From positions 1-54,795 of the forward strand of contig NZ_LZTB01000074.1 in the NCBI RefSeq assembly GCF_001665685.1: 54,795 bases of DNA, in the 5' to 3' direction. The notes beneath the pieces are model-generated. The model was not told the DNA's origin and did not search any database. It was given only the letters and a program-made list of their open reading frames with translations. Shown here piece after piece: positions 8,355 to 17,579 of the stretch; the stretch's first letter is position 1, and every line of letters begins with the position of its first letter. The position numbers and the translations under genes were made by a program. This DNA is from Mycobacterium sp. 852013-50091_SCH5140682 (lineage in GTDB: Bacteria; Actinomycetota; Actinomycetes; Mycobacteriales; Mycobacteriaceae).

Positions 8355-9293
8355 GTGATTTCCCTACGCGCACACGCGATTTCATTGGCGGCGGTGTTTC
8401 TCGCGCTGGCCATCGGGGTCGCCCTCGGGTCCGGACTGCTGTCCAATACGGTGCTGTCCGGTCTGCGTGACGACAAACAGCAGCTTGCTCACCAGATCGA
8501 CTCGCTCACCGAGGACAAGAACGCGCTCAACCAGAAGCTCACCGCCGCAGGCGAATTCGATGCGCAGCTGGCCCCGCGGATGGTGCGCGACGCGCTTAAG
8601 GACAAGTCCGTTGTGGTATTCCGCACGCCCGACGCCGCCGACGGCGATGTCGACGCAATCGCGCGCATCATCGGACAGGCCGGCGGTACCGTCAGCGGCG
8701 CGGTGTCGATGACCAAAGAGTTCGTCGAGGCCAACTCGGCCGACAAGCTGCTCTCGGTGGTCAACTCGCCCGTGGTGCCCGCGGGCAAGCAGCTCAACAC
8801 CGTCGCCCTCGACCAGGGCTCGCAGGCCGGCGATCTGCTCGGGATGGCGCTGCTGATCGACAGGAACCCGACGGTGCCTCCGGTCGACGACACTTCACGC
8901 AACACCGTGTTGACCGCGCTGCGCGATACCGGGTTCCTGAGCTACAACGGCCACGTCGGCGCCGCCAACACCGCGGTGATCGTGACGGGAGGTCCGCTGG
9001 GCGACGACGGCGGCAACCGCGGGACCACGGTCGCGCGGCTGGCCGCCGGGCTGGCCCCGCACGGATCCGGTGTCGTCCTGGTCGGTCGGGACGGGTCGGG
9101 CTCGGGCACGGGCCCGGTCGCCGTCGTCCGGTCCGATGCGGGTCTCACCGCCGCCGTCAGCACTGTCGACGACGCCGACACCAGTGCCGGTCAGATCACC
9201 ACCGTGTTGGCGCTCGGCGAGCTCGCCGCCGGCGGGCGCCCAGGTCAGTACGGCACGGGCCGTGGTGCGGCGTCGGTCACCCTGCCGCAGTAG
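8355..9293 (+). CDS. mctB: MctB/SteB family protein (Rv1698)
   Basis: A 312-residue protein with an N-terminal membrane helix (ISLRAHAISLAAVFLALAIG) followed by a coiled coil (KQQLAHQIDSLTEDKNALNQ) and a large extracytoplasmic domain. Rv1698/MctB was described as a copper-transport/outer-membrane protein, and its corynebacterial homologue SteB works with SteA in cell separation. The two proposals are not reconciled by sequence. The GTG start at 8355 follows steA closely. Length is as expected (314 in M. tuberculosis). Confidence 0.88.
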   Translation: MISLRAHAISLAAVFLALAIGVALGSGLLSNTVLSGLRDDKQQLAHQIDSLTEDKNALNQKLTAAGEFDAQLAPRMVRDALKDKSVVVFRTPDAADGDVDAIARIIGQAGGTVSGAVSMTKEFVEANSADKLLSVVNSPVVPAGKQLNTVALDQGSQAGDLLGMALLIDRNPTVPPVDDTSRNTVLTALRDTGFLSYNGHVGAANTAVIVTGGPLGDDGGNRGTTVARLAAGLAPHGSGVVLVGRDGSGSGTGPVAVVRSDAGLTAAVSTVDDADTSAGQITTVLALGELAAGGRPGQYGTGRGAASVTLPQ

Positions 9294-9311
9294 CGGCCCG
9301 TATTCATTTGC

Positions 9312-9352
9312 TCACGTCCGCGGTGCCCAATTGCTCCTCACGTCCGCGGTGC
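9312..9352 (+). repeat. 15-bp direct repeats upstream of pyrG
   Basis: The 15-mer TCACGTCCGCGGTGC occurs at 9312-9326 and again at 9338-9352, 26 bp apart, in the 162-bp gap between mctB and pyrG. It might be a regulatory site or a recent duplication. No consensus promoter is clear beside it. Confidence 0.6.
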
Positions 9353-9455
9353 GTCTGCGACAGCTTGTCCGCGACGGTGTTAAGGTGAGATTCCGTGGGT
9401 CGGCAGGCCCCAGGCCAGTTCGGCGATCCCCTGCCCGTCGTCACGGAGGTTGTTT

Positions 9456-11222
9456 TTGCCCCCCTTACGCAAGCACCCGCAAACCGCCACCAAGCATCTT
9501 TTTGTCACCGGTGGTGTGGTGTCATCGCTCGGAAAGGGTCTGACCGCATCCAGCCTGGGTCAGCTGCTGACCGCACGGGGACTGCAGGTGACCATGCAGA
9601 AGCTCGACCCGTATCTCAACGTCGACCCGGGCACCATGAACCCGTTCCAGCACGGCGAGGTCTTCGTCACGGAGGACGGCGCCGAAACCGACCTCGACGT
9701 CGGCCACTACGAGCGCTTCCTGGACCGCGATCTGTCGGGCTCGGCCAATGTGACCACGGGCCAGGTCTATTCGACGGTCATCGCCAAGGAACGCCGGGGT
9801 GAGTACCTCGGTGACACCGTCCAGGTGATCCCGCACATCACCGACGAGATCAAGAACCGCATCCTGGCGATGGCTGAGCCCGACGCCCGGGGGCAGCGGC
9901 CCGATGTGGTGATCACCGAGATCGGCGGCACGGTCGGCGACATCGAATCGCAACCGTTCCTGGAGGCGGCCCGGCAGGTCCGTCACGACGTGGGTCGCGA
10001 CAACGTCTTCTTCCTGCACGTGTCGCTGGTGCCCTACCTCGCGCCGTCCGGTGAACTGAAAACCAAACCCACCCAGCATTCGGTGGCCGCGTTGCGCAGC
10101 ATCGGTATCACCCCCGACGCGTTGATCCTGCGCTGTGATCGCGACGTGCCCGAACCGCTGAAGAACAAGATCGCGCTGATGTGCGACGTCGACGTCGACG
10201 GGGTGATCTCCACGCCCGATGCTCCGTCGATCTACGACATCCCCAAGGTGCTGCACCGCGAGGAACTCGACGCCTATGTGGTGCGCAGGTTGAACCTGCC
10301 CTTCCGGGACGTCGACTGGACGGAGTGGGACGATCTGTTGCGTCGCGTCCACGATCCGCAGGAGACCGTGCGGATCGCCTTGGTGGGCAAGTACATCGAC
10401 CTCTCCGATGCCTACCTGTCGGTAGCCGAGGCGCTGCGCGCAGGCGGCTTCAAACACCGCGCCAAGGTGGAGATGCGGTGGGTGGCCTCCGACGATTGCG
10501 AGACGGACACCGGAGCCGCGGCGGCCCTGTCCGATGTGCACGGCGTGCTCATTCCGGGGGGATTCGGCATCCGCGGTATCGAGGGCAAGATCGGCGCCAT
10601 CAGCTATGCGCGCAAGCGCGGGCTGCCGGTGCTGGGACTGTGTCTCGGGCTGCAGTGCATCGTGATCGAGGCCGCGCGGACCGTCGGCATCACCGGTGCG
10701 AACTCTGCCGAGTTCGACCCGGCCACGCCCGACCCGGTGATCTCCACGATGGCCGACCAGCAGGACGCGGTGGCGGGCGAGGCTGATCTCGGTGGCACCA
10801 TGCGCCTCGGTGCCTACCCGGCGGTTCTGCAGGCGGGTTCAGTGGTCGCACAGGCCTACGGAGCGACCGAGGTGTCCGAGCGGCACCGGCATCGCTACGA
10901 GGTCAACAACGCCTACCGGGATCGCATCGCCAAGAGCGGTCTGCGGTTCTCGGGCACTTCGCCCGACGGTCACCTGGTCGAGTTCGTCGAGTACGCGCCC
11001 GAGGTCCATCCGTTCCTGGTGGGCACCCAGGCGCACCCGGAGCTCAAGAGCAGGCCCACCCGGCCGCACCCGCTGTTCGCCGCGTTCATCGGGGCGGCGC
11101 TGGCCTATAAGGCCGAGGAGCGACTGCCCGGCATGGACCTGCCAGAGTCGTACACCGAGGACACCGAGGGCGCTGACGAGTCGGTGGACAACTCCTTGGA
11201 GACATCGGAGATCCGTGGCTGA
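9456..11222 (+). CDS. pyrG: CTP synthase
   Basis: Makes CTP from UTP, ATP and glutamine. The N-terminal synthetase domain has the P-loop-like GGVVSSLGKGLTASSLG, the conserved LDPYLNVDPGTMNPFQHGEVFV and IGGTVGDIES blocks. The C-terminal class-I glutamine amidotransferase domain has the nucleophile elbow GLCLGLQCI and the HPE dyad in QAHPELKSRP. A TTG at 9456 is chosen because GGAGG lies 6 bp upstream and gives the usual MPPLRKHPQTATKH start; another TTG at 9450 would overlap the ribosome site. It overlaps the NUDIX gene start by 8 bp. Confidence 0.95.
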   Translation: MPPLRKHPQTATKHLFVTGGVVSSLGKGLTASSLGQLLTARGLQVTMQKLDPYLNVDPGTMNPFQHGEVFVTEDGAETDLDVGHYERFLDRDLSGSANVTTGQVYSTVIAKERRGEYLGDTVQVIPHITDEIKNRILAMAEPDARGQRPDVVITEIGGTVGDIESQPFLEAARQVRHDVGRDNVFFLHVSLVPYLAPSGELKTKPTQHSVAALRSIGITPDALILRCDRDVPEPLKNKIALMCDVDVDGVISTPDAPSIYDIPKVLHREELDAYVVRRLNLPFRDVDWTEWDDLLRRVHDPQETVRIALVGKYIDLSDAYLSVAEALRAGGFKHRAKVEMRWVASDDCETDTGAAAALSDVHGVLIPGGFGIRGIEGKIGAISYARKRGLPVLGLCLGLQCIVIEAARTVGITGANSAEFDPATPDPVISTMADQQDAVAGEADLGGTMRLGAYPAVLQAGSVVAQAYGATEVSERHRHRYEVNNAYRDRIAKSGLRFSGTSPDGHLVEFVEYAPEVHPFLVGTQAHPELKSRPTRPHPLFAAFIGAALAYKAEERLPGMDLPESYTEDTEGADESVDNSLETSEIRG

Positions 11223-11835
11223 ACACGACTTCGAGACGCTCGCAAGCGAAACCGTTTACGTCGGAAAGATTTTCGCCCTGCGGGCCGATGAGGTCAGCAT
11301 GCCTGGCGGCGGATCGGCCCGGCGTGAGGTGGTCGAGCACTACGGTGCAGTCGCCGTGGTCGCGCTCGACGACGACGGCAATGTGGTGCTGGTGTACCAG
11401 TACCGGCACCCGCTGGGCCGGCGGCTGTGGGAGCTGCCCGCCGGCCTGCTGGATCTCGGTGGGGAACCACCCCAGGTCACCGCGGCCCGCGAGCTCGAAG
11501 AGGAAGTCGGCCTGGTCGCCGAGAACTGGCGGGTACTCGTCGACCTGGACTCGACGCCCGGGTTCTCCGACGAAAGCGTGCGAATCTTCCTGGCCACCGG
11601 CCTGAGTCACACCGACCGGCCCGAGGCGCACGACGAAGAAGCCGATATGCGCGCGGAACGGGTTCCGTTGGCACAGGCGGTATCCCGGGTGTTCTCCGGT
11701 GAGATCGTGAATTCCATTGCGGTGGCCGGGATTCTGGCCGCTCACACGATGGCGGATATGGATTCGTTGCGTACGGTCGATGCACCGTGGACTGACCGGC
11801 CGACGGCATTTCGGCGGCGCAAAGGCCTGCAGTGA
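11215..11835 (+). CDS. NUDIX ADP-ribose pyrophosphatase (Rv1700 family)
   Basis: A 206-residue NUDIX hydrolase. The box runs from GGEPPQVTAARELEEEVGLV with the catalytic RELxEEVG helix. The upstream VYQYRHPLGRRLWELPAGLLD block is typical of ADP-ribose pyrophosphatases, and M. tuberculosis Rv1700 has this activity. The GTG start (VAEHDFE) lies inside the 3' end of pyrG, and the stop overlaps the xerD GTG by 4 bp, so translation is probably coupled. Confidence 0.92.
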   Translation: MAEHDFETLASETVYVGKIFALRADEVSMPGGGSARREVVEHYGAVAVVALDDDGNVVLVYQYRHPLGRRLWELPAGLLDLGGEPPQVTAARELEEEVGLVAENWRVLVDLDSTPGFSDESVRIFLATGLSHTDRPEAHDEEADMRAERVPLAQAVSRVFSGEIVNSIAVAGILAAHTMADMDSLRTVDAPWTDRPTAFRRRKGLQ

Positions 11836-12845
11836 CGCTGTCGTCTCCGCTTCGCCCAAGCGGCTCATCGGCCTCGTCTCCTCTTCGCGCAAGCGGCTCA
11901 TCGGCCTCACCGACCGTGCTGGAGACCCAGATCCGCAGCTACCTCGACCATTTGACGGTGGAGCGGGGAGTGGCGGCCAATACGCTGAGCTCCTATCGGC
12001 GTGACCTGCGGCGGTACGCCGAGCATCTACACCGGTGTGGCATCGAAGACCTGGCCAAGGTGGCCGAGTCCGACGTCAGCGACTTCCTCGTCGCGTTGCG
12101 TCGCGGGGACCCGGACGCCGGTCAGGCCGCGCTCTCGGCGGTGTCGGCGGCGCGGGCAGTGGTCGCGGTCCGCGGCCTGCACCGATTCGCCACCGCCGAA
12201 GGCCTCACCGAGCTCGATGTGGCCCGGGAGGTTCGGCCGCCCACCCCCAGCCGCCGCCTGCCGAAGAGCTTGACGCTCGACGAGGTGCTCGCGCTGTTGG
12301 ACGCCGCAGGCGGCGAGAGCGAGGCGGACGGTCCGCTGACGCTGCGCAACCGCGCGCTGCTGGAGTTGCTGTACTCGACCGGGGCCCGCATCTCCGAAGC
12401 GGTCGGGCTCGATGTCGACGACATCGACAGCCACAACCGATCGGTGTTGCTGCACGGCAAGGGCGGCAAGCAACGGCTCGTGCCGATCGGCCGCCCGGCG
12501 GTCAGCGCCCTCGACGCCTATCTGGTGCGTGGTCGGCCTGATCTGGCACGCCGCGGTCGCGGCACCCCCGCGATCTTTCTCAATGCTCGCGGCGGCCGGC
12601 TGTCGCGCCAGAGCGCTTGGCAGGTGTTGCAGGACGCGGCCGAGCGCGCCGGGATCACCTCCGCGGTGTCACCGCACACGCTGCGGCACTCGTTCGCGAC
12701 GCACCTGCTCGACGGCGGCGCCGACGTGCGCGTCGTACAGGAACTCCTCGGGCACGCTTCGGTGACCACCACGCAGATCTACACCATGGTCACCGTGCAC
12801 ACTCTGCGCGAGGTGTGGGCCGGTGCGCATCCGCGGGCCCGCTAG
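11832..12845 (+). CDS. xerD: Tyrosine recombinase XerD
   Basis: XerD resolves chromosome dimers at dif together with XerC. The 337-residue frame has a SAM-like core-binding domain (LDHLTVERGVAANTLSSYRRDL) and a catalytic domain with GARISEAVGL (first Arg), GKGGKQRLVP (Lys), HTLRHSFATHLL (His-Arg), GHAS and the nucleophile Tyr in TTTQIYTMV. The first about 28 residues are low-complexity Ser-rich and encoded by a tandem repeat; the family usually starts near the GTG at 11916 (309 aa), which may be the real start. GTG 11832 overlaps the NUDIX stop by 4 bp. Confidence 0.92.
   Translation: MTLSSPLRPSGSSASSPLRASGSSASPTVLETQIRSYLDHLTVERGVAANTLSSYRRDLRRYAEHLHRCGIEDLAKVAESDVSDFLVALRRGDPDAGQAALSAVSAARAVVAVRGLHRFATAEGLTELDVAREVRPPTPSRRLPKSLTLDEVLALLDAAGGESEADGPLTLRNRALLELLYSTGARISEAVGLDVDDIDSHNRSVLLHGKGGKQRLVPIGRPAVSALDAYLVRGRPDLARRGRGTPAIFLNARGGRLSRQSAWQVLQDAAERAGITSAVSPHTLRHSFATHLLDGGADVRVVQELLGHASVTTTQIYTMVTVHTLREVWAGAHPRAR
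11841..11906 (+). repeat. 33-bp tandem duplication at xerD 5' end
   Basis: Two adjacent 33-bp units (11841-11873 and 11874-11906) differ at only two positions. Read as protein each gives SSPLRxSGSSA, which is absent from typical XerD. It may be an intergenic repeat that extended the reading frame. Confidence 0.85.
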
Positions 12846-13573
12846 CCGCGCAGGAGTTCGGACTCCAGCATCAGATCGCGCAGCAGGGTCTGGTACTCGC
12901 CGTGGGTCTTGTGCTCGACGGTATTCCACCGCCTGCCTTGTTCGGCGCGCATGTACGCCAGGTAGTCCGGTGCGCCGGGAAGTTTGACGTTGTCGGCGAC
13001 CACGATCGCGCCGCAGCCTCTGTTGCCCGTCGCTTCCGCGGAGCGCAGCCAACCCCGGTCCAGCACACTGTGCAGGTCGGCCAGATATGCGCTCTTGTCG
13101 TGGTCGATGAACATGAAATCGAGTGTGCCCGTGTCGAATCCGTGCTGCGCGAGGGTGTCCAGGGTGGCTCCGCCGTCGCCGATGGTCCCCACCACGCACG
13201 TGATGCGGTCGGCCAGTCCGGCGTGAGCCCAGATGCTGCGGGCGATCTCGGCGTTCGCCGCGGCCAGTTCGATCGAGAACACCCGCGCCGCAGGGGCCGC
13301 CCGGGCGATCCGCAGGGCGCCGTAGCCGCAGTAGGTGCCCAACTCCAGCGCGAGCCGTGGCTGTGCGCGGGCCACCGCGGCGTCGAGCAGCGCGCCCTTC
13401 TCGTCGCCCACGTTGATCAGAAACGATTCCTCGTAGGCGAAGCGGTCGATGGTGGCGATGACGTCGTCGGGATCGCCGCGACGTGCGTTGGCCACGACGT
13501 AGCGGGCCGCTGCGGCTTCCCGGCCATCGCCGATCTGGCCGATGGTGAAGATGTTGCGCTGGTGTAATGCCAT
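12842..13573 (-). CDS. Catechol O-methyltransferase-like (Rv1703c family)
   Basis: A 243-residue SAM-dependent O-methyltransferase of the catechol/caffeoyl-CoA type. The SAM loop is LALELGTYCGYGALRIA, followed by FSIELAAANAEIA (acidic residue for the ribose), the metal-binding FMFIDHDKSAYL, and VVADNVKLPGAP. M. tuberculosis has a close relative, Rv1703c, at the same place after xerD. Its stop shares the CTAG palindrome with the xerD stop (convergent). The ATG at 13573 is chosen by the family-like start MALHQRNIFTIGQIGDG. It could be co-transcribed with the BBE-like and P450 genes 44 bp upstream; whether it belongs to that pathway is open. Confidence 0.85.
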   Translation of the reverse strand: MALHQRNIFTIGQIGDGREAAAARYVVANARRGDPDDVIATIDRFAYEESFLINVGDEKGALLDAAVARAQPRLALELGTYCGYGALRIARAAPAARVFSIELAAANAEIARSIWAHAGLADRITCVVGTIGDGGATLDTLAQHGFDTGTLDFMFIDHDKSAYLADLHSVLDRGWLRSAEATGNRGCGAIVVADNVKLPGAPDYLAYMRAEQGRRWNTVEHKTHGEYQTLLRDLMLESELLRG

Positions 13574-13617
13574 GCGCCAAAAGGACGTTCGGAGAAACGG
13601 AGCGTGGCGCTGCCAGC

Positions 13618-14943
13618 TCACAACCGCCCCATCCAGCTGTTGAACAGCCCTTCTGGATCGTATTTGGCGCGCAGTATGTCGAGCCGCGCCATGTTCTGAT
13701 CGGTGGCGAACCGGGCGGGCCGTCTCCCGAGGTTCTCGTCGGCCAAGCCGACTCCGGTGGCCAGGTGCGCCATCGCCGCCATGTTGTCCCGGGGCCAGTC
13801 GCGGTAGCGCTCGTCGTCGGCCGGGTCCGGCCACACGGCGTAGAGCGCCATGTTGATCTCGTCCTCCAGTCCGTAGAACAACTCCTCCCGCGCCGGCGAG
13901 GGACTCCAGTTGTACATGAGGAAGTGCGACGGTGGTGGCGGCATCGTTTCGATGATTCGGTGAATGCCCGGCAACAGATCCTCAGCCGAGGCCGACGTCC
14001 ACATATTGTCGGCGACGTAGCGGTGCCCGGTGGGGTAATTGCTCATCACCGCGCCATACCATCCGGTCAAATCGGTTGTGGTGTAGGGGAGCTTGACGAT
14101 TGCGCGGTCGACGGCCGGGCAGCTGGACAGGATCGACAGGGCGGCTTCCGCCTCGGCTTCGGTGTCGGCGAACGCGGGGGAGGCCACCACGATGGTCGGG
14201 GTTTCGAGCCCGAGCGCGGGCAGATTGCGTGACGTGATGATCTGCAGTTCCACCCGGTCGTCGATTTCCGGGCTGACGCGACGCGCCCAGGTGAAGACAT
14301 CGTCGAGCACTTCGACGGGGTAGATGTACAGACAGCTGCCGCATACCGCCGGACGGGGGTGCAGTTGGAGATGAAAAGCGGTCACCACAGCGAAGAACCC
14401 CGGGCCCGAACCGCGTGCGGCCCAGAACAAGTCGGAGTTCTCGTCAGCGTCGCAGTACAGCCGCTGGCCGTCAGCGGTGACGACGTCGATTCCGATGACG
14501 CTTTCACATGCCGGCCCGACCACTTTGCTGTTCCAGCCATATCCGCCCTGCAGCAGATACCCGCCGAGGCAGATGCCCTCACAGTGCCCGGCCGGGAAAA
14601 ACAGGCCGAGCTTGTCGAGTTCGGCCGCCAGCTCGCTGCCGATCTTTCCCGGCCCGACCACGGCCGACATGCGTTCGGCGTCGATCACGCAGTGATCGAG
14701 GCGGCTGACGTCGAGCAGCGTGCCACCATCGCGCAGGTGACTGGCGGCCCAGCTGTGTCCGCCCGACACGATGCTGATGGGCCCGGGCGCACCGGTGACC
14801 GTCGCCACGACGTCGTCGACATCGTGGGCCTGAACGATCAGCTCGGGGTAGCGGTCGGGGACCAGACCGTTCCAGACGGAGGCACGGCGCGCCTCTTCAT
14901 AGCCGTCAGCGCCTCGACGGAACTGCCGTGCATCTGTTGACAT
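13618..14943 (-). CDS. FAD-linked oxidase, berberine-bridge type
   Basis: A 441-residue flavoprotein of the p-cresol methylhydroxylase/berberine bridge family. The FAD-binding domain shows SGGHSWAASH, where the His of GGH is a usual covalent FAD site, and GHCEGICLGGYLLQGGYGWNSK, where a Cys can form the second covalent link. The C-terminal BBE motif is visible at YDPEGLFNSWMG. Such enzymes oxidise alcohols, sugars or C-N bonds in secondary metabolism. There is no signal peptide. The ATG follows a strong GGAGGT. It lies 33 bp after the P450 gene, so the two form an operon diverging from the lipid-like cluster. Confidence 0.88.
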   Translation of the reverse strand: MSTDARQFRRGADGYEEARRASVWNGLVPDRYPELIVQAHDVDDVVATVTGAPGPISIVSGGHSWAASHLRDGGTLLDVSRLDHCVIDAERMSAVVGPGKIGSELAAELDKLGLFFPAGHCEGICLGGYLLQGGYGWNSKVVGPACESVIGIDVVTADGQRLYCDADENSDLFWAARGSGPGFFAVVTAFHLQLHPRPAVCGSCLYIYPVEVLDDVFTWARRVSPEIDDRVELQIITSRNLPALGLETPTIVVASPAFADTEAEAEAALSILSSCPAVDRAIVKLPYTTTDLTGWYGAVMSNYPTGHRYVADNMWTSASAEDLLPGIHRIIETMPPPPSHFLMYNWSPSPAREELFYGLEDEINMALYAVWPDPADDERYRDWPRDNMAAMAHLATGVGLADENLGRRPARFATDQNMARLDILRAKYDPEGLFNSWMGRL

Positions 14944-14976
14944 TTCACCTCCAGAACCGGCGGCGGACGGGTGGAC

Positions 14977-16296
14977 TCAGTAGCGATCGATCACGTCGAG
15001 GTCAACCTCGCGTGCCGGGGCCACGGCGATTCCCCGCGCCACGCTGCGTGGCGCGGGACGGGCGCGGTCTCGCGCCGGCATCCGCAGCTCCAATGTCTTC
15101 ATGATGATCGCAATCGCGATGGAAAGTTCGGAGTTCGCAAATGCTGCACCGATACACCGCCGATAGCCGCCGCCGAACGGCGCGAACTCGAACGGCGAGA
15201 TGCGCGCGTCGAGGAATCGTTCGGGACGGAACAGCTCGGGATCGGTCCAGATTTCCGGGTTGAAATGTAGTGCATACAAGGCTATTCCGACGACATCGCC
15301 GGGAACACAGTCGGTGCCGCTGATAGTCAGGGGACCGGTCAGCCGCCGCAGCACGATCGGCACCGGCGGGTGCATGCGCAAGGCCTCCTTGATGACCGCA
15401 CCCAGGTAGGGCAACGCGGCCATCTCGGCAGGGGTGTGCGCTTGGGCCACCTCGTCGGCGACCCGCTGCCGCAGCGACTCGTCGCGATAGATGTGGTACA
15501 GCGCCCACACCATCGACGTCGCGGTGGTCTCGTGGCCTGCGGCGAGCAGTGTCCTGAGCTGGTCGTGCATGCCCTGGCCCCGGCGCCCGCGACCGCAGTC
15601 ATCGGTTGCGGACAACAGCACGTCGAGCATGTCGGCGCCGGCGCGGCCGCCGCGGGCCCGACTGTCCATGTCGTCGGAGAGCAGGCGGTCCAAGTCGTCG
15701 CGCAGCCTTAGCAAGCGAGCCCACGGGCCGTGGCCGCCGAGTTCTCGGCGCAGAGCGGGCACCAGCATCAGCGGCGCGGTGTTGGCTCGCATCAAAGCGG
15801 TGATCGCTTCGGTGTACATGGCACGGCGGTCGGGCTCGGCGACACTGAACACCACCCGGATGGCGATGTGCAGGGTGACGGCGACGGCCAACTGGCGCAC
15901 GGCGATCGAGTCCCCGGGCCGTACGTTGCGGATCTCCTCGCATGTCGCCGAGGCGATGATGTCGCTGTACTTCTTGACCCGCTCCCCGTGGAACGCAGGC
16001 ATCAACAGGCTGCGTTCGCGGTGATGCTGCTCACCGGACAGCAGGATCAGCGATCCCGGCCCGACGACCGGCTCGATCGGATTCGGCGTTGGCGCCTCAC
16101 ACTGGGCCGCGGGCATCGTGAGGATGTCGCGTGCGGCATCGGCGGTACCGAAGAACTTCACCTCTCCGAGACCGGGAAAGGTCAGTACGAAGGGGCTGGG
16201 ACCTGTGGCGTGACGGTGGAAGAACCCGACCGGATCGACCCCGGCAGCGGCCGCGCGGAGCAGACCGGCGGGTGACTTGATCAACTGAGTCTGCAT
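14977..16296 (-). CDS. Cytochrome P450
   Basis: A 439-residue P450. The oxygen-activation helix is LLAAGHETTATSM, the ExxR motif is KEALRMHPP, and the heme-binding loop is FAPFGGGYRRCIGAAFA with the thiolate Cys at residue 381. The style is closest to the mycobacterial CYP135/CYP138 group, whose substrates are unknown. The ATG at 16296 follows GGAAGG and gives MQTQLIKSPAGLL. No membrane anchor is seen, so it is a soluble bacterial P450 that needs separate redox partners, which are not encoded nearby. It shares a long upstream region with the divergent TPP-enzyme operon, suggesting joint control. Confidence 0.93.
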   Translation of the reverse strand: MQTQLIKSPAGLLRAAAAGVDPVGFFHRHATGPSPFVLTFPGLGEVKFFGTADAARDILTMPAAQCEAPTPNPIEPVVGPGSLILLSGEQHHRERSLLMPAFHGERVKKYSDIIASATCEEIRNVRPGDSIAVRQLAVAVTLHIAIRVVFSVAEPDRRAMYTEAITALMRANTAPLMLVPALRRELGGHGPWARLLRLRDDLDRLLSDDMDSRARGGRAGADMLDVLLSATDDCGRGRRGQGMHDQLRTLLAAGHETTATSMVWALYHIYRDESLRQRVADEVAQAHTPAEMAALPYLGAVIKEALRMHPPVPIVLRRLTGPLTISGTDCVPGDVVGIALYALHFNPEIWTDPELFRPERFLDARISPFEFAPFGGGYRRCIGAAFANSELSIAIAIIMKTLELRMPARDRARPAPRSVARGIAVAPAREVDLDVIDRY

Positions 16297-16368
16297 TGCC
16301 GCAACCTTCCGGACAGGGTTTGGCAACGATCTGCATGATTGCGAAACCGTCTCATTTGGGTCACACAC

Positions 16369-17579
16369 CGGTGCTCAGTGATCGGCTGCCTGGTGGTACT
16401 GGTTCGAGGTAGCCGGAATGGACACAAAATTGCGTGTCGATAACGGAGTTTGCGCGTGCCGACGGTTCCTTCGGCCGAGTTCTCGGTGCCGGGGCGCTGA
16501 ACCCGAACAACGTCGACCTTGCCAGGTTTTCGCAGGTAGCGGCGGCAGGTGACGGTTCTGGGCAGCGGCCGAACGTCATGCCTGGGCGCGTCCGGCGGGT
16601 ACGGCCCAGTGTTTTGCGCGCGCGTGTGGGCGCGGCTGTCGTCCGACAGTCCGCCGTGACGATTGAATTCGCGGAATTCGCCGCCGATTTGCCGCATGCA
16701 ATAGGCAAGAAAATTTGCATTCCGGTTAATTTTATTTGTTTTGCGGGATTTGTCAAAATTAACGTAAGAAATGGTGAATTTGCACGGGGAAGTGCCGGGC
16801 CGGATGAATGCATAATTGTTGTCATTATTACCCTCACCTTCCCCTGTCGGATTGCCCGATCGGGCATCTGTGGTGATTTGCGAGATACAGGATGGCACAC
16901 CTGTGGCACGTCGGGCAATCGTTAAGTCAGCAAATAATAGGAGGACATGCACCCTTGCCCGTTCGGGCGGCCGTTGGGCCTCGGTTCCCTGTCGTAAATA
17001 GTTCGCTCGGCGGGCCAAATGTACGCGAACTCTTCCCCTGGATCGGTGGTGGGTACCCGTCGGGCGCCATCCGAAACTGGGTCATCAATTTGAATCTGCA
17101 CAGAATTCGCTGAAAAAGCCCTGCGCAGATGGTGTGCCATCGTTCAGGGCCTGCGCGCCGTCTCCGGCGTCAGGACTGCCGCATGGGGCTCGTAAGTCCT
17201 GAGCGATGCGGTTCGGTGCGGACTGCTGCCTGGTTGCGAGAACCTCCAATGATGCGATGTTTGCATGCGCAAATAGATCCCCGTATTCGGTGCTCAGCGC
17301 GGGTTACAGCGCATGTATGAAGTGCCTTCTGTTTAGGCGACTCCCGCCGTGGGAAGTATTGCTACCGATAGGTAAAGAGCCTGCTCGGTAGCGTGGCTCA
17401 CCGATCTTGAAAGGAAGAGGTTACGACCAGATCTTTGCAGGCGAAACGATCGGAAAGTCGACGCTGTGTTTTCTCTTATCTGTGCATTGATGGCGTTGTA
17501 TGTTGTTGCTCTCCGCGTCGTCGCGAACGGGGATCGCGACTGTCGCCGTTGTTTCACATCGCTGACCCGAGGGTGAAAT
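16369..17579. other. 1.2-kb AT-rich non-coding divergent region
   Basis: No convincing gene lies between the P450 and the TPP-enzyme gene. Open frames here lack ribosome sites and mycobacterial codon bias. The middle part (about 16660-16960) is clearly richer in A/T than the rest of the window. Such regions in mycobacteria are typical targets of the nucleoid silencer Lsr2 (family knowledge, not shown here). It may hold promoters, an unrecognised small RNA, or the remains of a lost regulator. Confidence 0.6.
16725..16763. promoter_or_regulatory. Inverted repeat GTTAATTTT-N21-AAAATTAAC
   Basis: A perfect 9-bp inverted repeat (16725-16733 and 16755-16763) lies within the AT-rich divergent region. 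The arm centres are 30 bp apart, nearly three helical turns, which suits a dimeric or cooperative DNA-binding protein. A transcript hairpin is also possible, but the stem is weak. Confidence 0.45.

Noticed and set aside
16434..16925. Possible 163-residue protein in the divergent region
   Set aside because: No ribosome site, no recognisable domain, and the composition changes sharply midway from GC-rich to AT-rich.
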